Part shown: piece after piece, positions 29,194 to 36,803 of the stretch | Layout of the letters: each line of letters begins with the position of its first letter | Numbering within the stretch: the first letter of the stretch is position 1 | NCBI RefSeq assembly: GCF_947624825.1 | Contig: NZ_CANQLZ010000013.1 | Coordinates: 1 to 57,246 of the forward strand | DNA: 57,246 nt | Source of the DNA: an uncultured Acinetobacter sp. | GTDB lineage: Bacteria; Pseudomonadota; Gammaproteobacteria; Pseudomonadales; Moraxellaceae | Direction: 5' to 3' | Notes under the pieces: model-generated | The model's database searches: none | Told to the model about the DNA's origin: nothing | The model's input: only the letters and a program-made list of their open reading frames with translations | Translations under genes and position numbers: made by a program

Positions 29194-30012
29194 ATGATAC
29201 CAAAGAGTAGCTATCCTAGTGATCAAAAAATTCTGCGCGTTGTTTCAATTAACGTAAATGGACTACGTTCTGCCGAAAAAAAAGGGCTTTTTGAATGGAT
29301 GGCCACTTCAGATGCCGATGTGATCTGCATGCAAGAATCGCGCATTAACCATGAACAATGGACCGACAAGTTTAAACCTGAAGGTTGGCATACACATTTA
29401 TTTCCAGCCCAAAAACCAGGTTATGCCGGCACAGCGATCTACAGCCGTTTACCCTTTGTTTCCGTTAACGATGGTTTAGGCTTTGAATTGGCAGACTCGC
29501 AAGGTCGTTTTATCTCAGCCGAATTTGATTTAGGTTTAGAAAAAACTGTGCATATTTGCTCCTTGTATTTACCTTCAGGTTCTTCAGGCGAAGAAGCACA
29601 AGCACGTAAAGACCTATTTTTAAATGAATATAAAGCGATTTTAAAACAATGGCGCGATGAAGATAAATCCGTGATTGTATGTGGAGATTACAACATCGTA
29701 CACAAACGCATAGATATTAAAAATTGGTCAGGTAACCAAAAAGCCTCAGGCTGCCTACCGCATGAACGCGCATGGCTTGATCATATCTATGATGATTTAG
29801 GTTATGTAGATACTTTCCGTGAAGTAGTGAAAGACGCTGAAGTTTATTCATGGTGGTCTAATCGTGGGCAAGCACGTGCTAAAAACGTCGGTTGGCGCAT
29901 TGACTATCAAGCCTGTTCACCAGATTGGAAAGAGCGTACTGTTAATGCGTGGGTGTATAAAGAACAATGGTACAGTGACCATGCACCTGTGATTATTGAC
30001 TATAAGCTTTAA
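29194..30012 (+). CDS. xth: Exodeoxyribonuclease III family protein at the Crc locus
   Basis: A 272-residue EEP-superfamily protein. It could be read as ExoIII (AP endonuclease, 3'-5' exonuclease) or as Crc, the ExoIII-like partner of Hfq in carbon catabolite repression. Position next to pyrE matches Pseudomonas crc, and segments such as LGYVDTFREV and YSWWSN resemble Crc. Unlike P. aeruginosa Crc, every ExoIII active-site residue is kept: N22, E48, Y125, D165, N167, D237, D262 and H263. Nuclease activity is therefore plausible. The ATG at 29194 has GAGG 12 nt upstream, a long spacing. Confidence 0.85.
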   Translation: MIPKSSYPSDQKILRVVSINVNGLRSAEKKGLFEWMATSDADVICMQESRINHEQWTDKFKPEGWHTHLFPAQKPGYAGTAIYSRLPFVSVNDGLGFELADSQGRFISAEFDLGLEKTVHICSLYLPSGSSGEEAQARKDLFLNEYKAILKQWRDEDKSVIVCGDYNIVHKRIDIKNWSGNQKASGCLPHERAWLDHIYDDLGYVDTFREVVKDAEVYSWWSNRGQARAKNVGWRIDYQACSPDWKERTVNAWVYKEQWYSDHAPVIIDYKL

Positions 30013-30017
30013 GTTTA

Positions 30018-30035
30018 AGTAAACAGTTGTTTACT
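30018..30035. promoter_or_regulatory. 18-bp palindrome resembling a GacA upstream activating sequence
   Basis: AGTAAACA-GT-TGTTTACT is a perfect inverted repeat. It keeps the GTAA-N8-TTAC core and 18-bp size of the GacA site TGTAAG-N6-CTTACA, with four outer mismatches. It is centred about 90 bp upstream of the predicted small-RNA start. Function is inferred. Confidence 0.45.
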
Positions 30036-30081
30036 CAAAAGGCGTTTATATCCTACAAGCTCTGTCGACTTTATTGCTTTT

Positions 30082-30109
30082 TTGTTAAACAGATTCAGGG
30101 CATTATGTC
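30082..30109 (+). promoter_or_regulatory. Candidate sigma-70 promoter for the GGA-rich RNA
   Basis: TTGTTA (30082-30087), a 16-bp spacer and TATGTC (30104-30109). The predicted start is near 30115. The match is moderate, as expected for an activator-dependent promoter. Confidence 0.35.
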
Positions 30110-30114
30110 GCCAC

Positions 30115-30262
30115 AGCAAAGGGAATCGGTCAGGATGACCACACATGGATTGGATGCTGTAGGATGAAAAACCAGCTTTTACCCAAAGCTTGTTTTAAGG
30201 AAGAAGACAACGGACGTTGCAATGAGACCCGCATGATCAGGATGATTAAATGCGGGTTTTCT
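30115..30262 (+). ncRNA. Candidate Csr/Rsm-type regulatory small RNA
   Basis: About 145 nt without a gene-like open frame. Eight GGA motifs occur at 30122, 30133, 30147, 30152, 30162, 30199, 30212 and 30240. Several are displayed in hairpin loops: GGTC-AGGAT-GACC (30128-30140), ACACAT-GGATTGG-ATGcTGT (30141-30160, one C bulge), CAAC-GGAC-GTTG (30208-30219) and ATC-AGGAT-GAT inside the terminator. A non-GGA helix AGCTTT/AAAGCT (30174-30190) separates the halves. CsrA/RsmA binds ANGGA in loops, and CsrB/RsmY/RsmZ RNAs have this layout. The identity is inferred from motif density and structure. Confidence 0.7.
30227..30260 (+). terminator. Intrinsic terminator of the GGA-rich RNA, with AGGA loop
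   Basis: Stem ACCCGCAT (30227-30234) / ATGCGGGT (30250-30257) followed by TTTTCTATATTTT. The loop folds further as ATC-AGGAT-GAT, which presents a CsrA-type site. Confidence 0.85.
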
Positions 30263-30393
30263 ATATTTTAAAACACTCATTTTTTATCTTCTAATTACTA
30301 CTTTAAACAGCCGCTATGACATCGTGATGACAGTCATTAAATTTTTAGCTTAAATCGTATAAGCTAGTGACAAATGACACCTGAGCAGTAATT
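30263..30393. other. Intergenic region upstream of yffB
   Basis: Contains the yffB promoter region; TATAAG at about 30357-30362 is a possible -10. Nothing else is recognised. Confidence 0.3.
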
Positions 30394-30741
30394 ATGTTAA
30401 AAATTTATGGCATTAAAAATTGTAGTTCTATGAAAAAAGCCTTTGATCTACTCAATGAACTAGGTTTGGCTTATGAATTTCATGATTATAAAAAACATGG
30501 CATTGACCCAGAAACCTTAAAAGCATGGCTTGAGGCTCAAGGTGAGAGCTTAATTTTAAATAAAAAAGGCACCACATGGCGTAAACTTTCTGAGCCAGAA
30601 CAACAGCATGCTTTAAGTTCACAAGACAATTTAATTAATACTCTTGCTACACATACCAGCTTAATTAAACGTCCTGTCTTACATAGCGAGCAAGGTTATA
30701 TTGTCGGGTTTGACGAAGCTGCTTATCGTACGCTTGCATAA
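30394..30741 (+). CDS. ArsC/Spx-family thiol reductase-like protein (YffB)
   Basis: A 115-residue thioredoxin-fold protein close to E. coli YffB: MLKIYGIKNCSSMKKAF with Cys10, HDYKKHGID, NKKGTTWRKL, LIKRPVL and VGFDEAAY. The CxxS-like active site NCSSM has a single Cys, as in YffB. It is probably a glutathione-linked reductase and not an arsenate reductase; no ars genes are nearby. The substrate is unknown. Confidence 0.85.
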   Translation: MLKIYGIKNCSSMKKAFDLLNELGLAYEFHDYKKHGIDPETLKAWLEAQGESLILNKKGTTWRKLSEPEQQHALSSQDNLINTLATHTSLIKRPVLHSEQGYIVGFDEAAYRTLA

Positions 30742-30773
30742 AAAAAAGAGCCTGTAAATACAGGCTCTTTTTT
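30742..30773. terminator. Bidirectional terminator after yffB and the DUF2147 gene
   Basis: AAAAAAGAGCCTGTA with TACAGGCTCTTTTTT, A and T runs on both sides, between convergent genes. Confidence 0.9.
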
Positions 30774-30780
30774 ATGTTAT

Positions 30781-31209
30781 TCAATTGACGCGTTGCCACG
30801 TTTGAGTACGCCCCAATACTGACATACCAATAAAACCACGCATCTGTAAATTATTGCCATTAAGCTGTGCTTTAAGCTTATAGGTTTTGCCTGAATTAGG
30901 ATCGACAATAGAGCCGCCCTCGTAATTATTTGCACCTATAGTTTTTAGCCCATGCACAATGGTCAAACCTTTTAAGGATTTATTTTTATACTGACCTTCG
31001 CATTTACTACACGCATTTTCCTCCCCCGGAGTCAGTACTTGCTGAATACTTGCTGAAAGCGTGCCATTTTTTTGTTCTGTAAATTTTACCAACGCCTTGG
31101 CTTTATTGGTTTTTTCATCCATAGTTTTCCATACTGTGCCATTAAGCGGATCTGCTGCATTGGCCATACTCGCTAAACCCAATAAACCTGCAACCCATAA
31201 TTTTTTCAT
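30781..31209 (-). CDS. DUF2147 family exported protein
   Basis: A 142-residue protein with an 18-residue signal peptide (...LASMANA). The body matches DUF2147: LNGTVWKTMDEKTNKAKALVKFTE, KGLTIVHGLK, YEGGSIVDPNSGKTYKLKAQL and RGFIGMSVLGRTQTWQRV. A Cys pair in ACSKCEG could form a disulfide. Function is unknown; the family is periplasmic and frequent in Acinetobacter. Confidence 0.82.
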   Translation of the reverse strand: MKKLWVAGLLGLASMANAADPLNGTVWKTMDEKTNKAKALVKFTEQKNGTLSASIQQVLTPGEENACSKCEGQYKNKSLKGLTIVHGLKTIGANNYEGGSIVDPNSGKTYKLKAQLNGNNLQMRGFIGMSVLGRTQTWQRVN

Positions 31210-31361
31210 TGTTATGACTACCCTAAGGTCGAATCGACTGTTCTAGTATTAAAAATCGGCAACAAATTTGCAATTTTTGAATGTAAATATTTAGTGTAAC
31301 CTGAACAAAAGCATTGTGAAATAACCCAACACAAGCCATACCAACAAGAAATAGGATAGCA

Positions 31362-32270
31362 ATGAAAATAGATCCTTTGATTACACAACTTGCCACCGAA
31401 AAGTTTCTAAAAACTACCATTCGCGCGCCAAGTCAGCTCAACCTACCGCCCAATAGCTTACGTTTTGCTCTTGAACAAATGAGTCGCGTGTTGCCACAGC
31501 ACAAACAAACCCATATACGCAGCTTAAATATTAGTGGTTTAAAAGTTGAAGAAATCAAAAGCCAAGATGAAGCCACACAACTGATTTTGTATCTTCATGG
31601 TGGGGCATTTTTTGTTGGTTCACTTAATACACATCGTGCTTATTTAACCCAAGTGGCAGCACGTAGCCAAATGCAGATTTTGCATGTGCAATATCCCTTG
31701 GCACCTGAGTATCAATTTCCAGATGCGATTGAAGCATTGTTACGCGTGTATAAGGATTTATTGGCACAAGGTATTCAGGCCAAAGATATTATTTTAGCCG
31801 GTGACTGTTCGGGGGCGAATTTAGCCTTGGCTTTGGCATTGCGGATTCGTGATGAAAAATTACCACAAGTGAGTGGTTTAATTTTAAATTCACCATTTTT
31901 AGATTTAACTTTAACCAGTGAATCCATTCGTTATAACGCTAAACTCGATGCCATGCTTAGCCCTAAAGCCCTACATACTGGGATTGAATACTACGTACCG
32001 CGTGGCTATGAAAGAGGCGACGCCAAAATATCACCACTGTTTGCCAAACTTGATAATTTACCGCCCTTGTTTATTCAAGTCGGCTCAAAGGCTTTATTGC
32101 TTGATGATGCTAAGCGCTTGCACCAACGTGCTGAGGCAGCAGGAGTAAAAAGTCAGCTTAAAATTTATACTGGCATGTGGCATAACTTCCAACTGTTTGG
32201 ATGGTTTGATGAAGCCAAACAAGCTTTGGCTGATTTATCTGAATTTGCACATGCTGTAGATCTAGATTAA
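31362..32270 (+). CDS. Alpha/beta hydrolase of the hormone-sensitive lipase family, altered nucleophile elbow
   Basis: A 302-residue cytoplasmic esterase-like protein. The oxyanion loop is LHGGAFF (79-84) and the acid is in LLLDDA (248-249). The His is H274 in GMWHNF. The nucleophile elbow reads GDCSGANL (147-154), where family members have GDSAG. The position of the catalytic Ser is thus Cys149, with Ser150 next to it. It may use a Cys nucleophile, be catalytically impaired, or use the shifted Ser. It has its own terminator and no operon partners. Confidence 0.85.
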   Translation: MKIDPLITQLATEKFLKTTIRAPSQLNLPPNSLRFALEQMSRVLPQHKQTHIRSLNISGLKVEEIKSQDEATQLILYLHGGAFFVGSLNTHRAYLTQVAARSQMQILHVQYPLAPEYQFPDAIEALLRVYKDLLAQGIQAKDIILAGDCSGANLALALALRIRDEKLPQVSGLILNSPFLDLTLTSESIRYNAKLDAMLSPKALHTGIEYYVPRGYERGDAKISPLFAKLDNLPPLFIQVGSKALLLDDAKRLHQRAEAAGVKSQLKIYTGMWHNFQLFGWFDEAKQALADLSEFAHAVDLD

Positions 32271-32271
32271 A

Positions 32272-32299
32272 AAAAAGGTCAGTATTGACTGACCTTTTT
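32272..32299. terminator. Bidirectional terminator between hydrolase gene and azoR
   Basis: Perfect 12-bp stem AAAAAGGTCAGT / ACTGACCTTTTT with an ATTG loop. Confidence 0.92.
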
Positions 32300-32302
32300 G
32301 CT

Positions 32303-32869
32303 TTAAATTTGTGCAATTTTAGCCAATGCGACATTAATCGCTTGGGTTTTAACATCATCACCCATACTCACGCCTTCAGCACGAATGACTTCAACATCGG
32401 TAACACCAGTAAAGTTAAATACTGCTTTGAGTAAACCCTCTTGAAAATCCATTGGGCTATTGTCGCCATAGACACCACCACGGCTACTTAAGATATAAGC
32501 AGTTTTATTGTCTGCTAAACCGACTGGACCATTTTCAGTGTACTTAAAGGTACGACCTGCCACGCTAATGCGGTCAATCCATGCTTTTAAATTTGAAGAT
32601 AAGCCGAAGTTATACATTGACGCACCAATCACCACAATGTCAGCCGCTAAATATTGGCTAATCAATTGCTCGCCTAAAGCACTTTGCTCGGCATCTTGAC
32701 CCATTAAAATCGCGCCGGTTAAATGCGGAATATTGGTTTCATTTAAATCTAAATATTCAACTTCAATTGCAGCATGTTTAACTTTTAACTGCTCAACCAA
32801 AGCATAGCTAAGTTGACGTGAAACAGATGCTGCACCTAGGATGCTTGAATCAATGTGTAAAACTTTCAT
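32303..32869 (-). CDS. azoR: FMN-dependent NADH-azoreductase
   Basis: Flavodoxin-fold quinone/azo reductase. It is 188 residues from MKVLHIDSSILG, with TTGGAA upstream; the frame runs 54 nt further without a better start. Motifs SRQLSYALVEQL, PMYNFG-like ASMYNFGLSSNLKAWIDR and SRGGVYG are typical. AzoR proteins reduce quinones with two electrons and protect against electrophile stress. Confidence 0.93.
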   Translation of the reverse strand: MKVLHIDSSILGAASVSRQLSYALVEQLKVKHAAIEVEYLDLNETNIPHLTGAILMGQDAEQSALGEQLISQYLAADIVVIGASMYNFGLSSNLKAWIDRISVAGRTFKYTENGPVGLADNKTAYILSSRGGVYGDNSPMDFQEGLLKAVFNFTGVTDVEVIRAEGVSMGDDVKTQAINVALAKIAQI

Positions 32870-32972
32870 GCTGATTCCAATCTTATTGTTTGCGATATAA
32901 CGATTATAACGTCCTACAAACACAATTGAATATCTATGCTTGGCACACTACGTCTTATATATAGAACAATAT

Positions 32973-34709
32973 TTACTCTAGGGCGTTTAACTTACTGAGC
33001 AGATCTTCACTGCTAAAACTTCCAGTTAGGCGTAAATGGCGCTGTTCTTGTTGATGAGGATTTAAAAACAAAAAAGTCGGTGGACCCAAAATTTGCCACT
33101 CTTTTAACAAAATAGCATGACTTGCATCGTAATCACTTAAATCTAGTTTAATCAAATAAGCATCAGATAAAGCTTGCTGTACTTTGGCTTCTTGCAACAC
33201 GCGTTTTTCAATAGGCTGACAAGCTACACACCAGTCGGCGTACACATCAATCACAATATTTTGCTGCGGTGCTTGCGTCAATAGTGCTTTAAACTCAGCT
33301 GCGGTTTTCGCGACATGCCAATTATTTTGTTGATGGCTGGTCTGCTGTTGTTGCAATAATGGTTGTACTTGCACATACATGCTTATTGGTGCCACTAAAA
33401 GTAACAATGCAATATAAAAAATCCTTGCACGCGCTTGGCTTTGGTAAATTTGATAGCCAATATAGCCAAAGAAACTTAAGCTGAGTGTGCAGCCCAATAG
33501 CAATACCACGGCTTCATTAAGTAAAGGACGCACAAAGTACAGCGCTAGGCCCAGCATTAAAAAAGCAAACAAATAACGTACGTGCTGCATCCATTGCCCT
33601 GCTTGTGGCAAGACATGCGCGCCTAAAATACTGGCCAATAGTAAAGGCGTGCCCATGCCTAAACCTAAGCTAAATAGCAGCATTGAACCTTGTAGTTGGT
33701 TTTGATTTTGACTAATAAACAATAAAGCACCTGCTAGAGGTGCAGTCATACATGGCCCAACCAGTAAAGCTGAAATCGCACCCATGAGTGCAGCGCCAAG
33801 CAAAGTACCACCGCGCTGCATGGCTTGTAAACGATCAAGGCGATTGACCCATGCCGAGGGTAATTTAAGCTCAAACAAACCAAATAGGTTTAAAGCAAAA
33901 ACAATAAATAAGCCTGCAAATAGCATTAAGGTCATCGGTTGTTGTAACCAACGTTGGAAATTCAAACCGGCAGCTGATGCCAATAAACCCAAAAGTGCAT
34001 AAACACTTGCCATAGCCAAAACAAAGACCAAGGCAATCCAACCGGCCTGTAAACCACGCCGATCACGTACAATTAAAGAGGTTAAAATCGGCAACATTGG
34101 CAAAGAACATGGCGTAAATGCCAACAACATGCCTAAGCCAAAAAATAGCAAAACACTATACATAAACGGATGTGCGTTTAAGCGATCTAACCATTGTTGA
34201 TCTTGTGCATGCTCTAAATTGGCTGGCTGTACGACCTGACTTTGCTGATTCAGCTGTAATAGATCAACCTTGGGCTTGGCAGCTTCAAATTGGACTAAAC
34301 CATTCACATCGGTTTTGAAATTGATCTGTTGTGGCGGGTAACAAATACGATCTTTGGCACAGCCTTGCCATGACACTTGATAATTTTTTAAGGGCTGACT
34401 TGCAATCTGAAAAGTTAAATTTTGATAGTAAACTTGGGTATGACCATAGTTTTCATCATACACAGCTTGACTAGGTGGCAACTCAAGTTGTAGAGGTTGA
34501 TGCTGTTGCTGCACCTCAACTTTATGTTGATATAAATAGTAATTTTCAGGAATTTCCCAAGAAATACTGAGCCGATCAGGAGCAAGTGACTGCACTTGAA
34601 TAGGAAACGCAGCATCAGCAGATAACAGCTCATTTTGCGCCTGAGTAAGGCTACTCAACAAGGCCATTAGACTTAAAATAAACAGGCTAAGCCAAGACTG
34701 AATTTTCAA
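32973..34709 (-). CDS. dsbD: Thiol:disulfide interchange protein DsbD
   Basis: Inner-membrane carrier of electrons from cytoplasmic thioredoxin to periplasmic DsbC/DsbG and cytochrome c maturation. It is 578 residues. Signal peptide about 1-24, N-terminal domain pair C117/C123 (GCAKDRICYPP), eight-helix membrane domain with C201 (FTPCSLP) and the Cys in LVGPCMTAP, and C-terminal thioredoxin domain with C494/C497 (DWCVAC). All six redox cysteines are present. It starts at TTG with AGGAAAA upstream. The gene behind it is an unrelated barrel. Confidence 0.96.
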   Translation of the reverse strand: MKIQSWLSLFILSLMALLSSLTQAQNELLSADAAFPIQVQSLAPDRLSISWEIPENYYLYQHKVEVQQQHQPLQLELPPSQAVYDENYGHTQVYYQNLTFQIASQPLKNYQVSWQGCAKDRICYPPQQINFKTDVNGLVQFEAAKPKVDLLQLNQQSQVVQPANLEHAQDQQWLDRLNAHPFMYSVLLFFGLGMLLAFTPCSLPMLPILTSLIVRDRRGLQAGWIALVFVLAMASVYALLGLLASAAGLNFQRWLQQPMTLMLFAGLFIVFALNLFGLFELKLPSAWVNRLDRLQAMQRGGTLLGAALMGAISALLVGPCMTAPLAGALLFISQNQNQLQGSMLLFSLGLGMGTPLLLASILGAHVLPQAGQWMQHVRYLFAFLMLGLALYFVRPLLNEAVVLLLGCTLSLSFFGYIGYQIYQSQARARIFYIALLLLVAPISMYVQVQPLLQQQQTSHQQNNWHVAKTAAEFKALLTQAPQQNIVIDVYADWCVACQPIEKRVLQEAKVQQALSDAYLIKLDLSDYDASHAILLKEWQILGPPTFLFLNPHQQEQRHLRLTGSFSSEDLLSKLNALE

Positions 34710-34737
34710 CTGCGTTTTCCTATGGTTTTAGCACATT

Positions 34738-35502
34738 TTAAAAAGCGTAAGCAAAGCCTAAACCTGCTTGGTAACGATCTGTACGACCATTTAAACCCAC
34801 ACCTACACCAGCATCTAGCTGCAAGCGTGAGTTGACTTTATACATGACCCCTGACCCCAAAGCATACTCATAGTCCTGACTTTCAGCCTTTGAGTAAACC
34901 AATTCAGAGTAACCACCCCAACGCTCATTAAATGCATAGTTCAAGGTAGGTACGGCTGTCGCACGCCACTTTCCATCTTGTACTGCATAAAACATACTAA
35001 TGCCTGTAGTTAATTCATCTGTATATTGATAATTGACAGTTGAAGCCAAGCTATACACGTCATCTTGCAGGCTAAATGCCTCGTTGCCTGTGGCAATCAC
35101 CGCTTGTGCTAAAACGGCCATAGATAATTTTTCATCACCTAAATCAATGGCTTTTTTTAGTGCAATACTGACATCACCTAAACCATCTTGTTCAAGCGAC
35201 TGCCCGGCTGTTTTGGTTTTTGACCATGCAGGACCTTGCCAACCAAACTGTAATTCTAAGTCATCACTTAAACCTGTGCGCAGCAGCATATCAGCGTAGA
35301 CTAAGGTATGTTTGACTGTTTGCCCTGCTGCATCTTTATCTTCAACATAATGTGCATTGGCAAGACTTTGCTCCCAAGCCACCTGTCCTACAGCAACAGT
35401 AGAGGTGCTAAAACCGCTGCCCGGACGGTCAAATTCAACAGCAAAACTTGCACAGCTACAACCAAGCAGCGCAAGCGCAATGAGCGTTTTTTGTTGGGTC
35501 AT
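34738..35502 (-). CDS. Outer-membrane beta-barrel, Phenol_MetA_deg-like
   Basis: A 254-residue exported protein. The signal peptide is about 1-21 (...GCSCASFA). The remainder is alternating beta strands with FDRPGSGFSTSTVAVGQVAWEQSL, DLELQFGWQGPAWSK and QDGLGDVSIALKKA, and it ends ...GLGFAYAF with C-terminal Phe. This matches the family named after phenol meta-degradation loci (PF13557), whose members are probable channels. The substrate is unknown. It lies 28 bp upstream of dsbD on the same strand and may share its transcript. Confidence 0.78.
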   Translation of the reverse strand: MTQQKTLIALALLGCSCASFAVEFDRPGSGFSTSTVAVGQVAWEQSLANAHYVEDKDAAGQTVKHTLVYADMLLRTGLSDDLELQFGWQGPAWSKTKTAGQSLEQDGLGDVSIALKKAIDLGDEKLSMAVLAQAVIATGNEAFSLQDDVYSLASTVNYQYTDELTTGISMFYAVQDGKWRATAVPTLNYAFNERWGGYSELVYSKAESQDYEYALGSGVMYKVNSRLQLDAGVGVGLNGRTDRYQAGLGFAYAF

Positions 35503-35515
35503 ACATTTTCCAAAG

Positions 35516-36061
35516 TTAGTTCAGTTCTTTAGACATTTTTGCGCCATGGGCACGTAATAATTCGAGTACTTGTTTTTCTTCTTCAAGTGCTTGCGACCAA
35601 TCAATTTCATCAAATTCACATTCAAACAGCAATTGGCTGATCGATGATAAAACGGTTAGGTCATCTTCATCCTTGGTATTTGGGTCAACTTTTTCAGCCA
35701 ATAAACGCTCAACTGCAGGTACACAGGCTGCGCTTGCCACATCCCAAAGTGGACCGTAAATTTCTTCTGCATCCCAAAGATGTAGATTTACTTTGGCTTG
35801 AATCAATGCTTCTAAAATTTGCATATAAGGTTTGAGCAATTGTGCTTTTGCATCTTGTGACAAAGGCTGACCTGACTCGTATGCTTCACACACTTGCTCC
35901 CACCATGCAAATACAGTATCTGACCACAATGAAATCAACGGTCCTGTTTCAGCGTCAATAATAAAATTTGGATCTATACCTTGTTGCAACAGTTGTTCAA
36001 CCTGTTGAACATCTAAAGTAGAAACAGCTGCAACTAAAGCGTTTTGTTGTGTGCTTAACAT
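35516..36061 (-). CDS. Ankyrin-repeat-like protein
   Basis: A 181-residue cytoplasmic protein. Ankyrin-type units can be seen at NALVAAVSTLDVQQVEQLLQQGIDPN, at PLWDVASAACVPAVERLLAEKVDPNTKDEDDLTVL and weakly near the C-terminus (LELLRAHGAKMS). The start at 36061 has AGAGAA upstream; the frame extends 72 nt more. No partner is suggested by the context, which is 13 bp upstream of the barrel gene on the same strand. Confidence 0.7.
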   Translation of the reverse strand: MLSTQQNALVAAVSTLDVQQVEQLLQQGIDPNFIIDAETGPLISLWSDTVFAWWEQVCEAYESGQPLSQDAKAQLLKPYMQILEALIQAKVNLHLWDAEEIYGPLWDVASAACVPAVERLLAEKVDPNTKDEDDLTVLSSISQLLFECEFDEIDWSQALEEEKQVLELLRAHGAKMSKELN

Positions 36062-36137
36062 AAGTAATTCTCTGTTTAATCTAAGCTCTATTATGCCCAA
36101 TATGCTGCTCTTTGCGATGACAAATTTAAGCATGCAT

Positions 36138-36161
36138 AAAAAAGCCCCTAAAAAGGGGCTT
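36138..36161 (-). terminator. Intrinsic terminator after the HPF-family gene
   Basis: Stem AAGCCCCT / AGGGGCTT with a 4-nt A loop and T run on the minus strand. Confidence 0.87.
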
Positions 36162-36176
36162 AATTAATCGAGCAGA

Positions 36177-36563
36177 TTATTCGTCGTCATCAATCAGATC
36201 TAAATCATCGCTGTCTTTGTCGTTATCAGCCAATTGTGGTTGTTGCGCACGTGGTTTTTCTGTTTTCTCAATCACATGTTCTAAACTACGTTTTAAGCGA
36301 TCAATGGCACCGGCAATGGCAGTATCTACATTGTGTCCACGGTGATTAACGACCACAGGTTTGAGCCCCGCAGGACGTGCTTCGATCATACATTTAATAT
36401 CATCATCGCCACCTTTTGCACCATTTTCATCACTTAAATGCACCGAAAAGTGGGTAATACGCTCGCTATGGCGTTGGAATTCTTCGTTCAGTTCTGCACG
36501 TACATAACCAATTAAACGGTCACTATTTTGAATGTTTTTATCTGTACGGATTTCAATGTTCAT
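36177..36563 (-). CDS. HPF/RaiA-family ribosome-associated protein
   Basis: A 128-residue protein. The beta-alpha fold of short hibernation factors is recognisable: MNIEIRTDKNIQNSDRLIGYV, RITHFSVHLSDENG and CMIEARPAGLKPVVVNHRGHNVDTAIAGAIDRLKRSL. A strongly acidic tail (DKDSDDLDLIDDDE) replaces the basic end of many members. Such proteins bind the 30S or inactive 100S ribosomes in stationary phase. It is not next to rpoN, the usual place of hpf, so it may be a separate paralogue. An AGAGGAT site precedes the ATG. Confidence 0.75.
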   Translation of the reverse strand: MNIEIRTDKNIQNSDRLIGYVRAELNEEFQRHSERITHFSVHLSDENGAKGGDDDIKCMIEARPAGLKPVVVNHRGHNVDTAIAGAIDRLKRSLEHVIEKTEKPRAQQPQLADNDKDSDDLDLIDDDE

Positions 36564-36621
36564 AATCTCATCCTCTTTTCGTATCTTTATATGAATCTTT
36601 ATTGTGCAAAACTTTTCTATC

Positions 36622-36638
36622 TTGGCACGCTTGTCGCT
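36622..36638 (+). promoter_or_regulatory. Candidate sigma-54 promoter for puuE
   Basis: TTGGCACG-CTTG-TCGCT: -24 GG at 36624-36625 and -12 GC at 36636-36637 with exactly 10 bp between. The -24 half is a perfect YTGGCACG. The leader to the GTG start would be about 155 nt. Confidence 0.65.
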
Positions 36639-36803
36639 TAGCTGTTGCTAAAGCACTACATCTGTATTGTTTTGGAAGACAACCTCCATTTATTGATGCA
36701 CTATTTTGAGTCTTAAGAAGCTTCCTTCTATGCTTTGAATATCGGGCTTCTGTTTAAAATATGCAAGAGGTATTTGAAAAAAATTATTAAAAGGATACCA
36801 AAC

